Positions 34,687 to 44,012 of a DNA stretch of 64,000 nucleotides are shown piece after piece. The position numbers were made by a program, and so were the translations under genes. The notes beneath the pieces are model-generated. The model was not told the DNA's origin. It did not search any database and saw only the letters and a program-made list of their open reading frames with translations. The stretch's first letter is position 1, and every line of letters begins with the position of its first letter. Source of the stretch: Microbulbifer halophilus (GTDB lineage: Bacteria > Pseudomonadota > Gammaproteobacteria > Pseudomonadales > Cellvibrionaceae); contig NZ_JAPIVK010000002.1 of assembly GCF_026183675.1 (NCBI RefSeq), positions 167,765 through 231,764 of the forward strand, written 5' to 3'.

Positions 34687-35784
34687 ATGAAAGCCAAAAA
34701 ACAACGCCTCGCCTCCCTGGATGCCCTGCGCGGTTTCGACATGTTCTGGATTATCGGCGGCGAGGCCCTGTTCCCGCCGTTGCTGGCACTTAGCGGCTGG
34801 TCGGTATTCGCGTTCGGTCACAGCCAGATGCAGCATACGGAGTGGAACGGTTTCACCTTCTACGACCTGATTTTTCCGCTGTTCATTTTTCTCTCCGGCG
34901 TCACCCTGGGCCTCGCCAGTAAATCCCTGCGCGGACTGCCACTGGCCGAGCGAAAGCCGGTCTACGGCAAAGCGGTAAAGCGCCTGCTGATCCTGGTCGT
35001 TTTGGGGATTGTCTATAACCACGGCTGGGGCACCGGCATTCCTGCAGATCCCGGAGAAATCCGCTACGCCAGCGTGCTCGCCCGAATCGGCTTCGCCTGG
35101 TTCTTCGCCGCCATGATCGTCTGGCACACCGGTGTGCGCACCCAGTACGCGATCGCCGTCGCCATACTGCTGGGTTACTGGCTGATACAGGCCGGTTTCG
35201 GCGACCTGACGCCAGTGGGCTCCGCCAATGCACGAGTCGACCAATGCTGCCTGCCGGGAATCACTTTCCGGAACCGCGCCTACGACCCGGAGGGCCTACT
35301 GTCCACCATTCCGGCCATCGTCAACGCACTGATGGGTGTGTTTGCCGGCCGCTGGCTTCGCCGGTATCAGGGACAACACGGGAAAATCCTGCAGGGATTG
35401 GTATTCGGCGGTAGCGCCTGCCTGTTGGGCGGCTTTCTCTGGCACTGGATCTACCCGGTGAACAAGGCGCTCTGGACCAGTTCCTTCGTGCTGATCACCA
35501 GTGGCTGCAGCCTGTTGCTGCTGGCGCTGTTCTATCTGCTGGTGGATGTCTGGCAGTGGCGGCGGTTCAGCGCTTTTTTTGCGGCAATCGGCTGCAACGC
35601 GATTCTCGTGTATCTGGGCACCAGCCTGGTCAATTGGAGCTACAGCAGCCAGAGCCTGTTCGGCGGTATCGCCGCGGCGCTGCCGGAGGCCGGTGGTACC
35701 CTGGTGATCGCCATCGGTGTGATACTACTGCAGTGGCTGTTGCTGCGCTGGCTGTATAAACGCGGTATTTTTATCAGCCCCTGA
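34687..35784 (+). CDS. nagX: NagX-like membrane protein (DUF5009, heparan acetyltransferase-related)
   Basis: The 365-residue integral membrane protein starts with the family hallmark RLASLDALRGFDMFWIIGGE, followed by FYDLIFPLFIFLSGVTLGLA and GTGIPADPGEIRYASVLARIG. About ten membrane helices are visible. In marine chitin users such as Shewanella this family (NagX) belongs to the GlcNAc regulon, where an uptake role was proposed; it is related to eukaryotic heparan-alpha-glucosaminide N-acetyltransferase, so acyl transfer is an alternative. It follows the chitinase on the same strand but beyond a terminator; I see no NagR-like box in front of it. Confidence 0.88.
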   Translation: MKAKKQRLASLDALRGFDMFWIIGGEALFPPLLALSGWSVFAFGHSQMQHTEWNGFTFYDLIFPLFIFLSGVTLGLASKSLRGLPLAERKPVYGKAVKRLLILVVLGIVYNHGWGTGIPADPGEIRYASVLARIGFAWFFAAMIVWHTGVRTQYAIAVAILLGYWLIQAGFGDLTPVGSANARVDQCCLPGITFRNRAYDPEGLLSTIPAIVNALMGVFAGRWLRRYQGQHGKILQGLVFGGSACLLGGFLWHWIYPVNKALWTSSFVLITSGCSLLLLALFYLLVDVWQWRRFSAFFAAIGCNAILVYLGTSLVNWSYSSQSLFGGIAAALPEAGGTLVIAIGVILLQWLLLRWLYKRGIFISP

Positions 35785-35820
35785 AGCCGTTCGGGTGATC
35801 GCCGCCGGCCGGAGCAATTT

Positions 35821-36246
35821 TCAGTCTTCGTCCGGCAGGCACTTCCGCAGCAGCCCACTCAACTGTTTTTTCTCCGCCGCGCTCAGCGCATTGAAAAACT
35901 GTTCGTGGGCGCCCCGCCGGGCCACACGGATTTTTTTCAACACCTCCATTCCCCCATCGCTGAGCGACAATTGCTGGCGCCGCGCGTCTTCCGGATCGGG
36001 ACTGCGCAGAATCCAGCCTTCCGCCACAAGGGGAGACAGCATCCGGGTAATGGTCGCCTTGTCGCGGCCGGAGCGGCGCGCCAGTGCGCCGGCGGAGATA
36101 CCGGGCTCGGTGCCGATCATCTGCAGCAACTGTGTCTGAGGCGGGGACAATTCCAGTCCCGCCCGCGCCAGCGACCGTATCATGACCTTGCGCAGCTCGA
36201 TCATCAGGGCGCCGAGGGTAAATTCGAGGGAGGGGGTATCCGGCAT
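35821..36246 (-). CDS. MarR-family transcriptional regulator
   Basis: The 141-residue protein has the winged-helix layout: SPPQTQLLQMIGTEPGISAGALARRSGRDKATITRMLSPLVAEGW, followed by the wing RSPDPEDARRQQLSLSDGG and a C-terminal dimerisation helix. ATG 36246 is chosen; an upstream extension of 10 residues is possible. It is divergent from an MFS drug transporter, the standard layout in which the regulator represses both genes until a ligand binds. Ligand unknown. Confidence 0.92.
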   Translation of the reverse strand: MPDTPSLEFTLGALMIELRKVMIRSLARAGLELSPPQTQLLQMIGTEPGISAGALARRSGRDKATITRMLSPLVAEGWILRSPDPEDARRQQLSLSDGGMEVLKKIRVARRGAHEQFFNALSAAEKKQLSGLLRKCLPDED

Positions 36247-36332
36247 GGCTTCTATCCGCAATCGGCAACAAAACAAACAGCTGGGCTACCCGTAGGCAGT
36301 GCATAAAAGTTGACAACGCCAACCACATTTGA

Positions 36333-36345
36333 TTGACTACATCAA
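36333..36345. promoter_or_regulatory. Candidate MarR operator between regulator and transporter
   Basis: TTGACTACATCAA has TTGA/TCAA half-sites around 5 bases, like many MarR-family operators. It lies between a possible -35 TTGATT (36329) and -10 TATCCT (36351, 16-base spacing) reading towards the MFS gene, so a bound regulator would block the promoter. Confidence 0.45.
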
Positions 36346-36419
36346 CTATCTATCCTGCTGCCCCGCCTGTCAAGGCCCAGTGGAAACACATTGCTTGGCT
36401 GTCTGTCAGAGGTACTACT

Positions 36420-37616
36420 TTGAACCACTCCCCCGCCCCGGGTTTCGGGTTTATCCTGCTACTCGCCATGACCGTAGCCCTGGGCCCCCTGGCGCTGGAT
36501 ACCTACCTGCCGGCCTTTCCCGCCATGGCCGACACTCTGGGGGTGGACAGCCACATTCTTTCCCTGAGTATTTCCATCTATGTATTTGCACTGTCGCTGG
36601 GCCAACTGATCGGCGGACCGCTGTCCGACCGGCTCGGCCGCGGGCCGGTGCTGCTGTCCGGGCTGGCGGTTTTCACCCTGGCCAGCCTCGCCATCTGGCA
36701 GACGGACGACTTCAAGCTGCTGTTGCTATTGCGCGCCCTGCAGGCCTTCGGCGGCGGCTGGGCCGCGGTCTGTGTACCGGCACTGGTGCGCGACCGCATC
36801 CGTGGCCGCGAAGCGGCAAAACTGTTCAGCATGATCGGCCTGATCGTGGTGGCTGCGCCGGCCTTTGCCCCCAGTCTCGGCAGCCTGTTGCTGGAACTGG
36901 GGGGCTGGCCCAGCATCTTCCTGTTCCTGGGCGTGTACGGCGCGGCTCTGCTGGTGGCCCTGCGCAGCACCCTGTTCCGCGGTCCCCGGACCCCGGTGAC
37001 GGCACCCGCGACCAGTGCCCTGCGCCGCTACGCGGCGGTTCTGGCCACCCGCCCGGCGCTGCGCTTTATCGGCCTGCAGGCTATGGCCTTCTCGGTGATG
37101 ATGCTGTTTATCACCCATTCATCGTTTATCTACCAGCATCATTTCGGGGTGGGGCCAAAACTTTTCGCCATACTGTTCGGCGCCAATATCGTGGTGATGA
37201 CGGCGATGATGCTGCTCAACCGCATTGCCCTGAACCGTTTCTCCCCGCACCGGATACTGCGCATCTCGATCACCCTGCAGGCGGCCGGTATCGCCGCGCT
37301 ATCGCTGGTACTGTGGCTGGCGCCGACGCTGTGGCTGTTTGTCCCGGCGATGATGATTACAGTGGGCGCCATGGGTGCCATCAGCCCCAACAACCAGGCC
37401 AGCTGCATGGAGTATTTTGAAGAAAACGGTGGCACCGCGGCCGCGCTGATGGGCGCTTTGCAGTTTTCGGTAGCGGGCGGGGTTTCGGCGCTGTCTTCCA
37501 TGCTACCGGAAACCGTGGAGGCGGTTGTCGCGGGTATGGCGATCTGTTCGGCGGTGTGCCTGCTGCTGGTGTGGACGCCGTTCAGGGATTCACTGCCGGC
37601 TGAACAGCCGCTTTAG
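36420..37616 (+). CDS. MFS multidrug efflux transporter, Bcr/CflA type (DHA1)
   Basis: A 12-helix drug:proton antiporter of 398 residues. Diagnostic stretches are ALGPLALDTYLPAFPAMA (helix 1 motif of the Bcr/CflA subfamily), LIGGPLSDRLGRGPVLLSG (MFS motif A) and the late NNQASCMEYFEENGGTAAAL. I place the start at TTG 36420, which has AGAGG 7 bases upstream and gives the normal N-terminus; a longer frame from 36333 would run across the operator. It is divergent from the MarR gene, which probably controls it. Substrate not predictable. Confidence 0.9.
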   Translation: MNHSPAPGFGFILLLAMTVALGPLALDTYLPAFPAMADTLGVDSHILSLSISIYVFALSLGQLIGGPLSDRLGRGPVLLSGLAVFTLASLAIWQTDDFKLLLLLRALQAFGGGWAAVCVPALVRDRIRGREAAKLFSMIGLIVVAAPAFAPSLGSLLLELGGWPSIFLFLGVYGAALLVALRSTLFRGPRTPVTAPATSALRRYAAVLATRPALRFIGLQAMAFSVMMLFITHSSFIYQHHFGVGPKLFAILFGANIVVMTAMMLLNRIALNRFSPHRILRISITLQAAGIAALSLVLWLAPTLWLFVPAMMITVGAMGAISPNNQASCMEYFEENGGTAAALMGALQFSVAGGVSALSSMLPETVEAVVAGMAICSAVCLLLVWTPFRDSLPAEQPL

Positions 37617-37754
37617 AATGGCGCTCCCCCCCAACCTACACTTGCCATTCCGGCAGGGGCCAGCCCCGAGACGGTGTAGATCGGGCTGAGCCCCGCGAAG
37701 TCCAACGAGCAGGGCACGGGCCCATCTTCCGCCGCGCCGATGACCGGTAAGCAT

Positions 37755-38264
37755 TCAATCGGTCAGCGCCAGCCGCAACTGCAGGCCCCATTTGGAGGTG
37801 GTGCCCGAGGTCACCCAGCGGACGTCGCCACGGCTGTCGACAATCACGATGGTGGGAGTCACACGCACGCCCCAGCGGCCGCTGAGCGCGCCGGTCGGAT
37901 CGTTGATGGTTGGAAGCTGAAGCCCGTGATCACGCAGATATCCGCGCAGTTCATTCCCGTCGCCGGACTGCATGGCGACGGAAATGACCTGGTGATCCCG
38001 GGCCAGGTCGGAGACGGCCGGGGATACCACCCGACAGTAGGGACACCAGGTGGCCCAGAAATAGATCAGTACCGGCCCGTCGGCAGCCATCCGCTGCAGG
38101 TCGACGGCGCGCCCTTCCAGCGTGGTGCCCGCCAGCGGCGGTGCCTGCTCTGTGGGGATACCCCGCTGCTGGTAGTAACCCACAGCGCCGACAATCACCG
38201 CCGCAAACAGCAGGACAGCCGCCAGTTTGCCCAGCGCCGCGATCAGTTTTTTCCGCAACGGCAT
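37755..38264 (-). CDS. Membrane-anchored thioredoxin-like protein (ScsD-like)
   Basis: The 169-residue protein has one N-terminal membrane anchor (about 10-31) and a periplasmic thioredoxin fold with active site ATWCPYC (Cys74, Cys77) and the cis-Pro region RVTPTIVIVD. This resembles ScsD of the suppressor-of-copper-sensitivity system, a thiol oxidoreductase. It is last in a three-gene minus-strand group behind a DsbD/ScsB-like electron importer, 17 bases after the peroxiredoxin-like gene, so it probably receives electrons from it. Confidence 0.88.
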   Translation of the reverse strand: MPLRKKLIAALGKLAAVLLFAAVIVGAVGYYQQRGIPTEQAPPLAGTTLEGRAVDLQRMAADGPVLIYFWATWCPYCRVVSPAVSDLARDHQVISVAMQSGDGNELRGYLRDHGLQLPTINDPTGALSGRWGVRVTPTIVIVDSRGDVRWVTSGTTSKWGLQLRLALTD

Positions 38265-38281
38265 ATCCCCTGAGGCACCGG

Positions 38282-38886
<605 letters not shown>

Positions 38887-38890
<4 letters not shown>

Positions 38891-40929
38891 GGCGTTTCAT
38901 CCTCTGCAAGTTGAAGGGTGGATTTCTCATCGAACAGCGCCACTATCATGCGCTTCTGTAAAATCTGCGGCAGCAGCTCCGGCTCTTCCGCACCGGGCGC
39001 ATACCAGGCGTAGACCGGCACCGAATTGCGCCCCAGTTGCGCCAGCGCCCGGGTGATCTCTGAATCGTGATTGGTCCAGTCGGCACGCACCAGCAGTACG
39101 TCGTGGTCGGCGAACAGTTTCATTGCCGCCGGCGTATCCAGCACCAGTTTCTTGTTCACCTGGCAGGTAATACACCAGGCGGCGGTGTAGTCGATAAAGA
39201 CCGCGCGGCCATCGGCCCGCGCCCGCTCGATGGCGATTTTGTCGTAGGGCTGCCACTCGCCCTGCGCCAGTTGCGGTTCACTCTCCGGCGAGCGCAGCGC
39301 GCCGAACGCCGCCACCAACGCACCGACCGCCAGCAGATAGCCGGCCACCCGGCCGGCGCGAGCGAAGTTGCGCCCCAGCCACAGGGCGAAGACCACCGCC
39401 AGCAACAACAGGGTGCCGATCAGCCAGCCGCTGTCCCCCAGCAGCCGGCCCAGTACCCACAGCAACCAGATCACCGTGGCGTAGAGCGGGAAAGCCAGCA
39501 GCTGTCGGAATTTGTCCATCCAGGGGCCCGGTGCGGGAAGCCTCTTCAACAGCGCCGGGCTGGCGCACAGCAACACGAAGGGCGCGGCGAGGCCGGCGCC
39601 GAGCCCCAGGAACAGCGCCATCGCCGAGGCGGATGGCAGCACCGCCGCCGCTCCCAGTGCCGCGCCCATAAAGGGCCCGGTGCAGGGCGCGGCCACAAAT
39701 ACCGCCAGCACGCCGGTGGCAAAGGAACCGCCGCGACTGCTGCCGGCGATATTCATCAGCCGGTGGCCGAACTCGAACACGCCGCTGAACGACAGCGCCA
39801 TCAACCAGAACAGCAGGATCAGCGCCAGCACCACCGGCGCCGACTGCAACTGGAAGCCCCAGCCCACCGCGGCGCCGCCGGCGCGCAGTGCCAACAGCAG
39901 GCCGCCCAGGGCGGCAAAGGTCACCAAAACACCGGCGCTGTAGACCAGCCCCTCGCGCAGCCGGCCGGCGGTATCGGTGCCGGTATTGATCAGGCCGAAC
40001 AGCTTTATCGACAGTACCGGGAAGACGCACGGCATCAGGTTCAATACGGCGCCGCCGGCAAAGGCGGCCAGCAGCAGCCACCAGAGGGCGGTGGCCTGTC
40101 CATCCGTCGGGGCGCTCGACGCGGCACCGAACGGAATTGCATCGAACCGCCAGGCGCGCTCGCCGTCGGTGGCGACAAAACCGGCGGTTTCGGGCCGCTG
40201 CGACCCGGGTACCCGCTCGAAGGTGTAGTGGATCCGATCGCCGTCGGTGCGCAGCGCCGGTTCCGTGGCCGTCAGCAGTTCCCCGTCCAGCGGAAATACC
40301 CGCGGCGATTGGCCCGGTCCCTCCAGGGTCAAGCGAACCTTTTCGCCGCCGGATTCGGACAGGGATATCGCCCGCCAGGGGCTCCCGGCGCCGGGGCGCG
40401 GCACACGCTGCGCAAACCGGTCCCGCAGGGCGCGGTCGCCGCTGTTCCAGCTGGAAGCCGGCCCCACCGGGCGCTCCAGGCGCATGCTGCCGAAGCCGGG
40501 GATGCAGTTGATCCTGCACACCAGCCATTCCAGATTTGCCTTCAGGGACAGCGTATCGGCGCCGGCGGCGGGTGTTACCTCGAACAGGTAGGCGACATTG
40601 CCCTTGTAGCCGAGATTGGTGAGATGCTCGATCGGCAGGCGCACCGGAAAGGGCCACTGGATCTCGCCCACTGCCGCCGTGTCACTGGCGATATCGAAGC
40701 GCGGCGCGGCACCGGAATCGCCCGCGTTGCGCCAGTAGACATGCCACTCCGGATCCACTTCAAAATAGAAACCGATGGTTTCCGTCTCGCCGGCGACAAA
40801 GGATTCCGGCGCCAGCCAGCGCACGCGCACATGGTCGCCGCTGGCGCTGTCCTGGGCAGCCGCCACAGAGGCAAGGCCCAACAGGATCACCAGGAGAATG
40901 TATTGCGCGACATTGTGCAGGTTGGACAC
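38887..40929 (-). CDS. DsbD/ScsB-like transmembrane thiol-disulfide interchange protein
   Basis: The 680-residue protein imports reducing power into the periplasm. It has a signal peptide, a DsbD-alpha-like N-terminal domain with a Cys pair in LVCRINCIPG, about eight membrane helices containing the paired cysteines of NLMPCVFPVLSIK and VAAPCTGPFMG, and a C-terminal thioredoxin domain with AAWCITCQVNK. This three-part layout matches ScsB and the larger DsbD homologues. GTG 40929 has GAGG 5 bases upstream; GTG 40935 is less likely because it overlaps that site. The gene starts an operon with the two thioredoxin-fold proteins. Copper or peroxide stress is a reasonable but unproven context. Confidence 0.9.
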
Positions 40930-41135
40930 TGACACCTCGTTAATGGCTGCCGGCCCGGATACGGGGTGTTCGGTTTACCGGTGTTATTTTTATACGACAG
41001 CGTCATTCAAGCGGATTCGCCGGCCCGCTGCAAATGCGTTTGCGATGGTTGCACCGGGATTGGGGGCAATCGGAGAAAGCGTTGAGGGGGCTCGGGTGGG
41101 ATGGCCGGAAGTGTAAACGATGTTTCCGGTTTGTA

Positions 41136-41176
41136 CCGTACAGTCCCCTCCCCCCAAGGGAGAGGGGACTGTACGG
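41136..41176. repeat. REP-like hairpin downstream of the phosphoesterase gene
   Basis: CCGTACAGTCCCCTCCC pairs with GGGAGAGGGGACTGTACGG: a long imperfect stem with a short loop, 12 bases beyond the phosphoesterase stop. The outer GTACAG/CTGTAC arms extend the usual CCCTCTCCC repeat. The remaining 40930-41135 sequence shows no gene. Confidence 0.75.
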
Positions 41177-41188
41177 GGCCATAGCCAC

Positions 41189-43126
41189 TTAATCCAGGCT
41201 GTCGCGCTCGACCAGCGCCAGTTCCGCATCCCGCTGCAATACCGCCCACCAGCGATTGTCCTGTGCCGGGTCGAACCCCGCCAGCGGCCAGTCGCCACAG
41301 CCGGCGGCCCGCTCCGGCGCCGTATCCAGGTAACTCTGCTGCCAGCCCGCCTGGACCAGGCACTCTTCCGGTGCCAGCGCTCGCCAGTCGCCCGCCTCTT
41401 TGATAGCCAGTACCGGGGATTCCCCGGCGTCTTCCGGGCCGCTGAATGACAGCGCGTAGGGGTCGGCCACGGCGTCGCCGATATTCCAGGATTTTGTCGC
41501 GTAGTCCGGCAGTTCGACCGGCGGCTTGGCACCGCCGTCGGTGCTGCTCGCGGGCAGCCCCGAATCCGCTTCGATATCTCCGGGCGCGCCGTAGTCGTCC
41601 TGGTAGACACCGGTCTGGTTCTGGGTGCCGCTGACAATCAGGATATCGGAAATGGTGTCGTCGCCAGCAGGCAACCAGCTCAGGGTGATGTGCTCTTTCA
41701 GGTCGATGGTGGCTTCCGGGATTATCAACGAATCGCTGTCTGTATCCGGTACAGCGCGCTGCGGGCCGTTCAGGTTCGGTGTCCAGCTCTCGTGGTACTG
41801 GAACAGCCACTGGTAGGCCAGGCGCATGAGGTCGTTGAGGGATTCCGCGCGGCTCAACCCGGGGGTGTATTCCATATCCCGGGTGCGGGTATCGGTGCGA
41901 TTGAAGGTCCTGTTGCGCCCGCCAGTCAGTTGCGCCTCACCGCCATTGGGCGACAGGCAGAGAGGGGTACGGTATTCCGGCTGCAATACCATCGCCGAGC
42001 GGGTGCCCTCTGGAATCGAATCCGGATAGACCACCACCTCACAGCGGTCGGTGGTGCGGGAAAACCGGTCGAGCAGTGCCCATTCCGCTGCAAACGACTC
42101 GGCCCCGTCATTGCTCTGCGCCGTATGGGGTGAGAAATGGGAAGCGTAATCCACCCTGGAGCCGCGGAAAGTCAGCACCGAGGAGTTGACGTCGAGAGAC
42201 CCCGAGCCGTTTTTCATGGTGGCGTTTTTCTGCGACACGATCGTCTGCACCAAGTCCCGTTCCCCGTAGCGGAATTCGTAGCCCTTGTAGGAGGCGTTGC
42301 CGGCCATGATCTGGGTGTAGGCCGGCATGCGGTAATTGCCGCCCGCAGGTGTGGAGCCGGACGGCAGCGTCTGCAGCGCGGTGCGGGCGGAGATCAGCGA
42401 ACGCTGGTACTGGTGCTCGTGGCCCTGCACATAGATGACGTCGTTGTCGGCGAGGAATTCGCGGATCTGCGGCTGCACCCGATAGACCCGGTTGTCTTCT
42501 TTCGTGCCCTCGACAATCTGTTCGCGGGTCTGGCCGTACTTGGCACCGATCAGGCCGTCATGGCTGGCGACGACGATATGATCCACCCTGTCACGCTGCT
42601 CGTAGACCACCTGCTCAACCCACTCGAAGGCGATGGGCAGGTTGTAGTAGGCGAGACCGATCACCAGCACATTCTCGCGCACCACATAGTAATTGACCCA
42701 TTCGTAACCGGGCATATGCACCGCGTCCCCGGGAATGAAATCCCGTATACTGTCGATCCACTCGACGGTGTAGGCATAGCTGGTTTCGTGGTTGCCCATC
42801 ACCGGCAGGAACTCGATGCCCTTTTCCGCGTAATCGCCGGCCGCGGAGCGCCACTCGGCGAATTCCAGCGCGGAACCGTGATCCGTCAGGTCACCCAGCG
42901 CGATCACCATATCCACGCCCGCGGCCTCCTGGTGCTGGAGCACTGCGCGCATCGGGTGCAGGGCCACATGGGCCTGTCCCTCTCTGTCGGTACCGCCCTG
43001 GGTGTCGGGCAGCAGGCCGATGCGGAATACCGGCGTTTCGATTGTAGATTGGGAATCCGATTCGCAACCGACAAGAATCAGTGCCGACAAGAGCCAACAG
43101 CAACCGGTTCTGATATTACCGACCAT
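41189..43126 (-). CDS. Lipoprotein calcineurin-like metallophosphoesterase
   Basis: The 645-residue protein has a lipoprotein signal (ALILVGC, Cys21) and a metallophosphoesterase domain (about 33-260) with the five metal blocks: LLPDTQG, ALGDLTDHG, VMGNHE, VASHDG and VQGHEHQ. This is the dinuclear-metal phosphoesterase core. The C-terminal half (about 330-645) is acidic, contains beta-rich segments and has no family I recognise; it may bind a substrate. The protein is probably exposed in the periplasm or at the outer membrane and may release phosphate from organic esters. It stands alone. Confidence 0.85.
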   Translation of the reverse strand: MVGNIRTGCCWLLSALILVGCESDSQSTIETPVFRIGLLPDTQGGTDREGQAHVALHPMRAVLQHQEAAGVDMVIALGDLTDHGSALEFAEWRSAAGDYAEKGIEFLPVMGNHETSYAYTVEWIDSIRDFIPGDAVHMPGYEWVNYYVVRENVLVIGLAYYNLPIAFEWVEQVVYEQRDRVDHIVVASHDGLIGAKYGQTREQIVEGTKEDNRVYRVQPQIREFLADNDVIYVQGHEHQYQRSLISARTALQTLPSGSTPAGGNYRMPAYTQIMAGNASYKGYEFRYGERDLVQTIVSQKNATMKNGSGSLDVNSSVLTFRGSRVDYASHFSPHTAQSNDGAESFAAEWALLDRFSRTTDRCEVVVYPDSIPEGTRSAMVLQPEYRTPLCLSPNGGEAQLTGGRNRTFNRTDTRTRDMEYTPGLSRAESLNDLMRLAYQWLFQYHESWTPNLNGPQRAVPDTDSDSLIIPEATIDLKEHITLSWLPAGDDTISDILIVSGTQNQTGVYQDDYGAPGDIEADSGLPASSTDGGAKPPVELPDYATKSWNIGDAVADPYALSFSGPEDAGESPVLAIKEAGDWRALAPEECLVQAGWQQSYLDTAPERAAGCGDWPLAGFDPAQDNRWWAVLQRDAELALVERDSLD

Positions 43127-43184
43127 TTCTCCCGCTCCATTTACCGGCCCATTGAACCGACAGAAAATGACAGTTTAGCGACAT

Positions 43185-43892
43185 TTATTGGAGATCCCGT
43201 TCCCGCAGGGGCGTCAGTGCAGTCACCTCGATCCCCCCGTCGACATAGCGCCAGCGCAGGTCGAAGCCGCACAGTTGCATACCGTAGATCCGCTGCGAAT
43301 CCGGTTGCTGGTAGGCGGGTTTGGGGTCCTGGGCCAGCACCTGCTCGATCAGTCGCGGCAGGTCCGTGCCCCGGTCGTCGCGGTAGGCGGCGGCCTGTTC
43401 GCGGATGGCGTCCGGAATCGATACCGGCAGCGGCGCCGGCGCCGCACCGGCAAAGGCACTGCGCGCCTCGGGGAGCGAGTCGGCGTAGGGAATATAGGGC
43501 TTGATATCCAGCACCGGTGTGCCGTCCACCAGGTCGGCGCCGCCGACAATCAATTCGACCTTCGGTTCGGTGCGCACCTCAAGCAGCCGTACCACCGACA
43601 GTCCGATATTGTTGGGGTGAAACGGCGAGCGGGTGGCCAGCACGCCCAGTTTTTTATTGCCGCCCAGGCGCGGCGGCCGCACTTTCGCCGACCACTGACC
43701 GGCGGCCCGATGAAACTGGAACATCACCCAGATATGGGTATTTTCCTCCAGCCCCGCCACCGCATCGGGCATATCCAGCGGCGGCAGCAGTTCGATGGAA
43801 GCGCGGCTGGCGTCGGCCAGCAACGGCTGTCGCGGCACGCCGAACTTTTCGCCGAAGCAGGAGTGGACGGTGGCGATGGGCTCGACAATCAT
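43185..43892 (-). CDS. trmO: tRNA (N6-threonylcarbamoyladenosine37-N6)-methyltransferase TrmO
   Basis: TrmO (YaeB/TsaA family) methylates t6A37 of some threonine tRNAs. The 235-residue protein shows the family core GVPRQPLLADASRASIELLP, TRSPFHPNNIGLSVVRLL and DGTPVLDIKPYIPYAD, and the usual C-terminal dimer domain. ATG 43892 gives the normal start MIVEPIATVHSCFGEKFG. The E. coli version has RPNPIG where this has HPNNIG, a small departure. It is 58 bases from the phosphoesterase start. Confidence 0.93.
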   Translation of the reverse strand: MIVEPIATVHSCFGEKFGVPRQPLLADASRASIELLPPLDMPDAVAGLEENTHIWVMFQFHRAAGQWSAKVRPPRLGGNKKLGVLATRSPFHPNNIGLSVVRLLEVRTEPKVELIVGGADLVDGTPVLDIKPYIPYADSLPEARSAFAGAAPAPLPVSIPDAIREQAAAYRDDRGTDLPRLIEQVLAQDPKPAYQQPDSQRIYGMQLCGFDLRWRYVDGGIEVTALTPLRERDLQ

Positions 43893-43918
43893 CGGTGACC
43901 AGTGCTCAATTGGTAGTA

Positions 43919-43991
43919 GTAGGATGCGCCGTGCGCACCGGCCGGATTAGCAACGATCTCGATCCTGGCTGGTGCGCACGGCGCACCCTAC
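43919..43991. repeat. Second copy of the GTGCGCACGGCGCACC-armed inverted repeat
   Basis: The arms match those at 7075-7160 (GATGCGCCGTGCGCACC and its complement), but the 30-base spacer differs. It fills the gap between trmO and gabD. Confidence 0.75.
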
Positions 43992-44012
43992 ACTGTTTCC
44001 CGTTGGGGGGAA

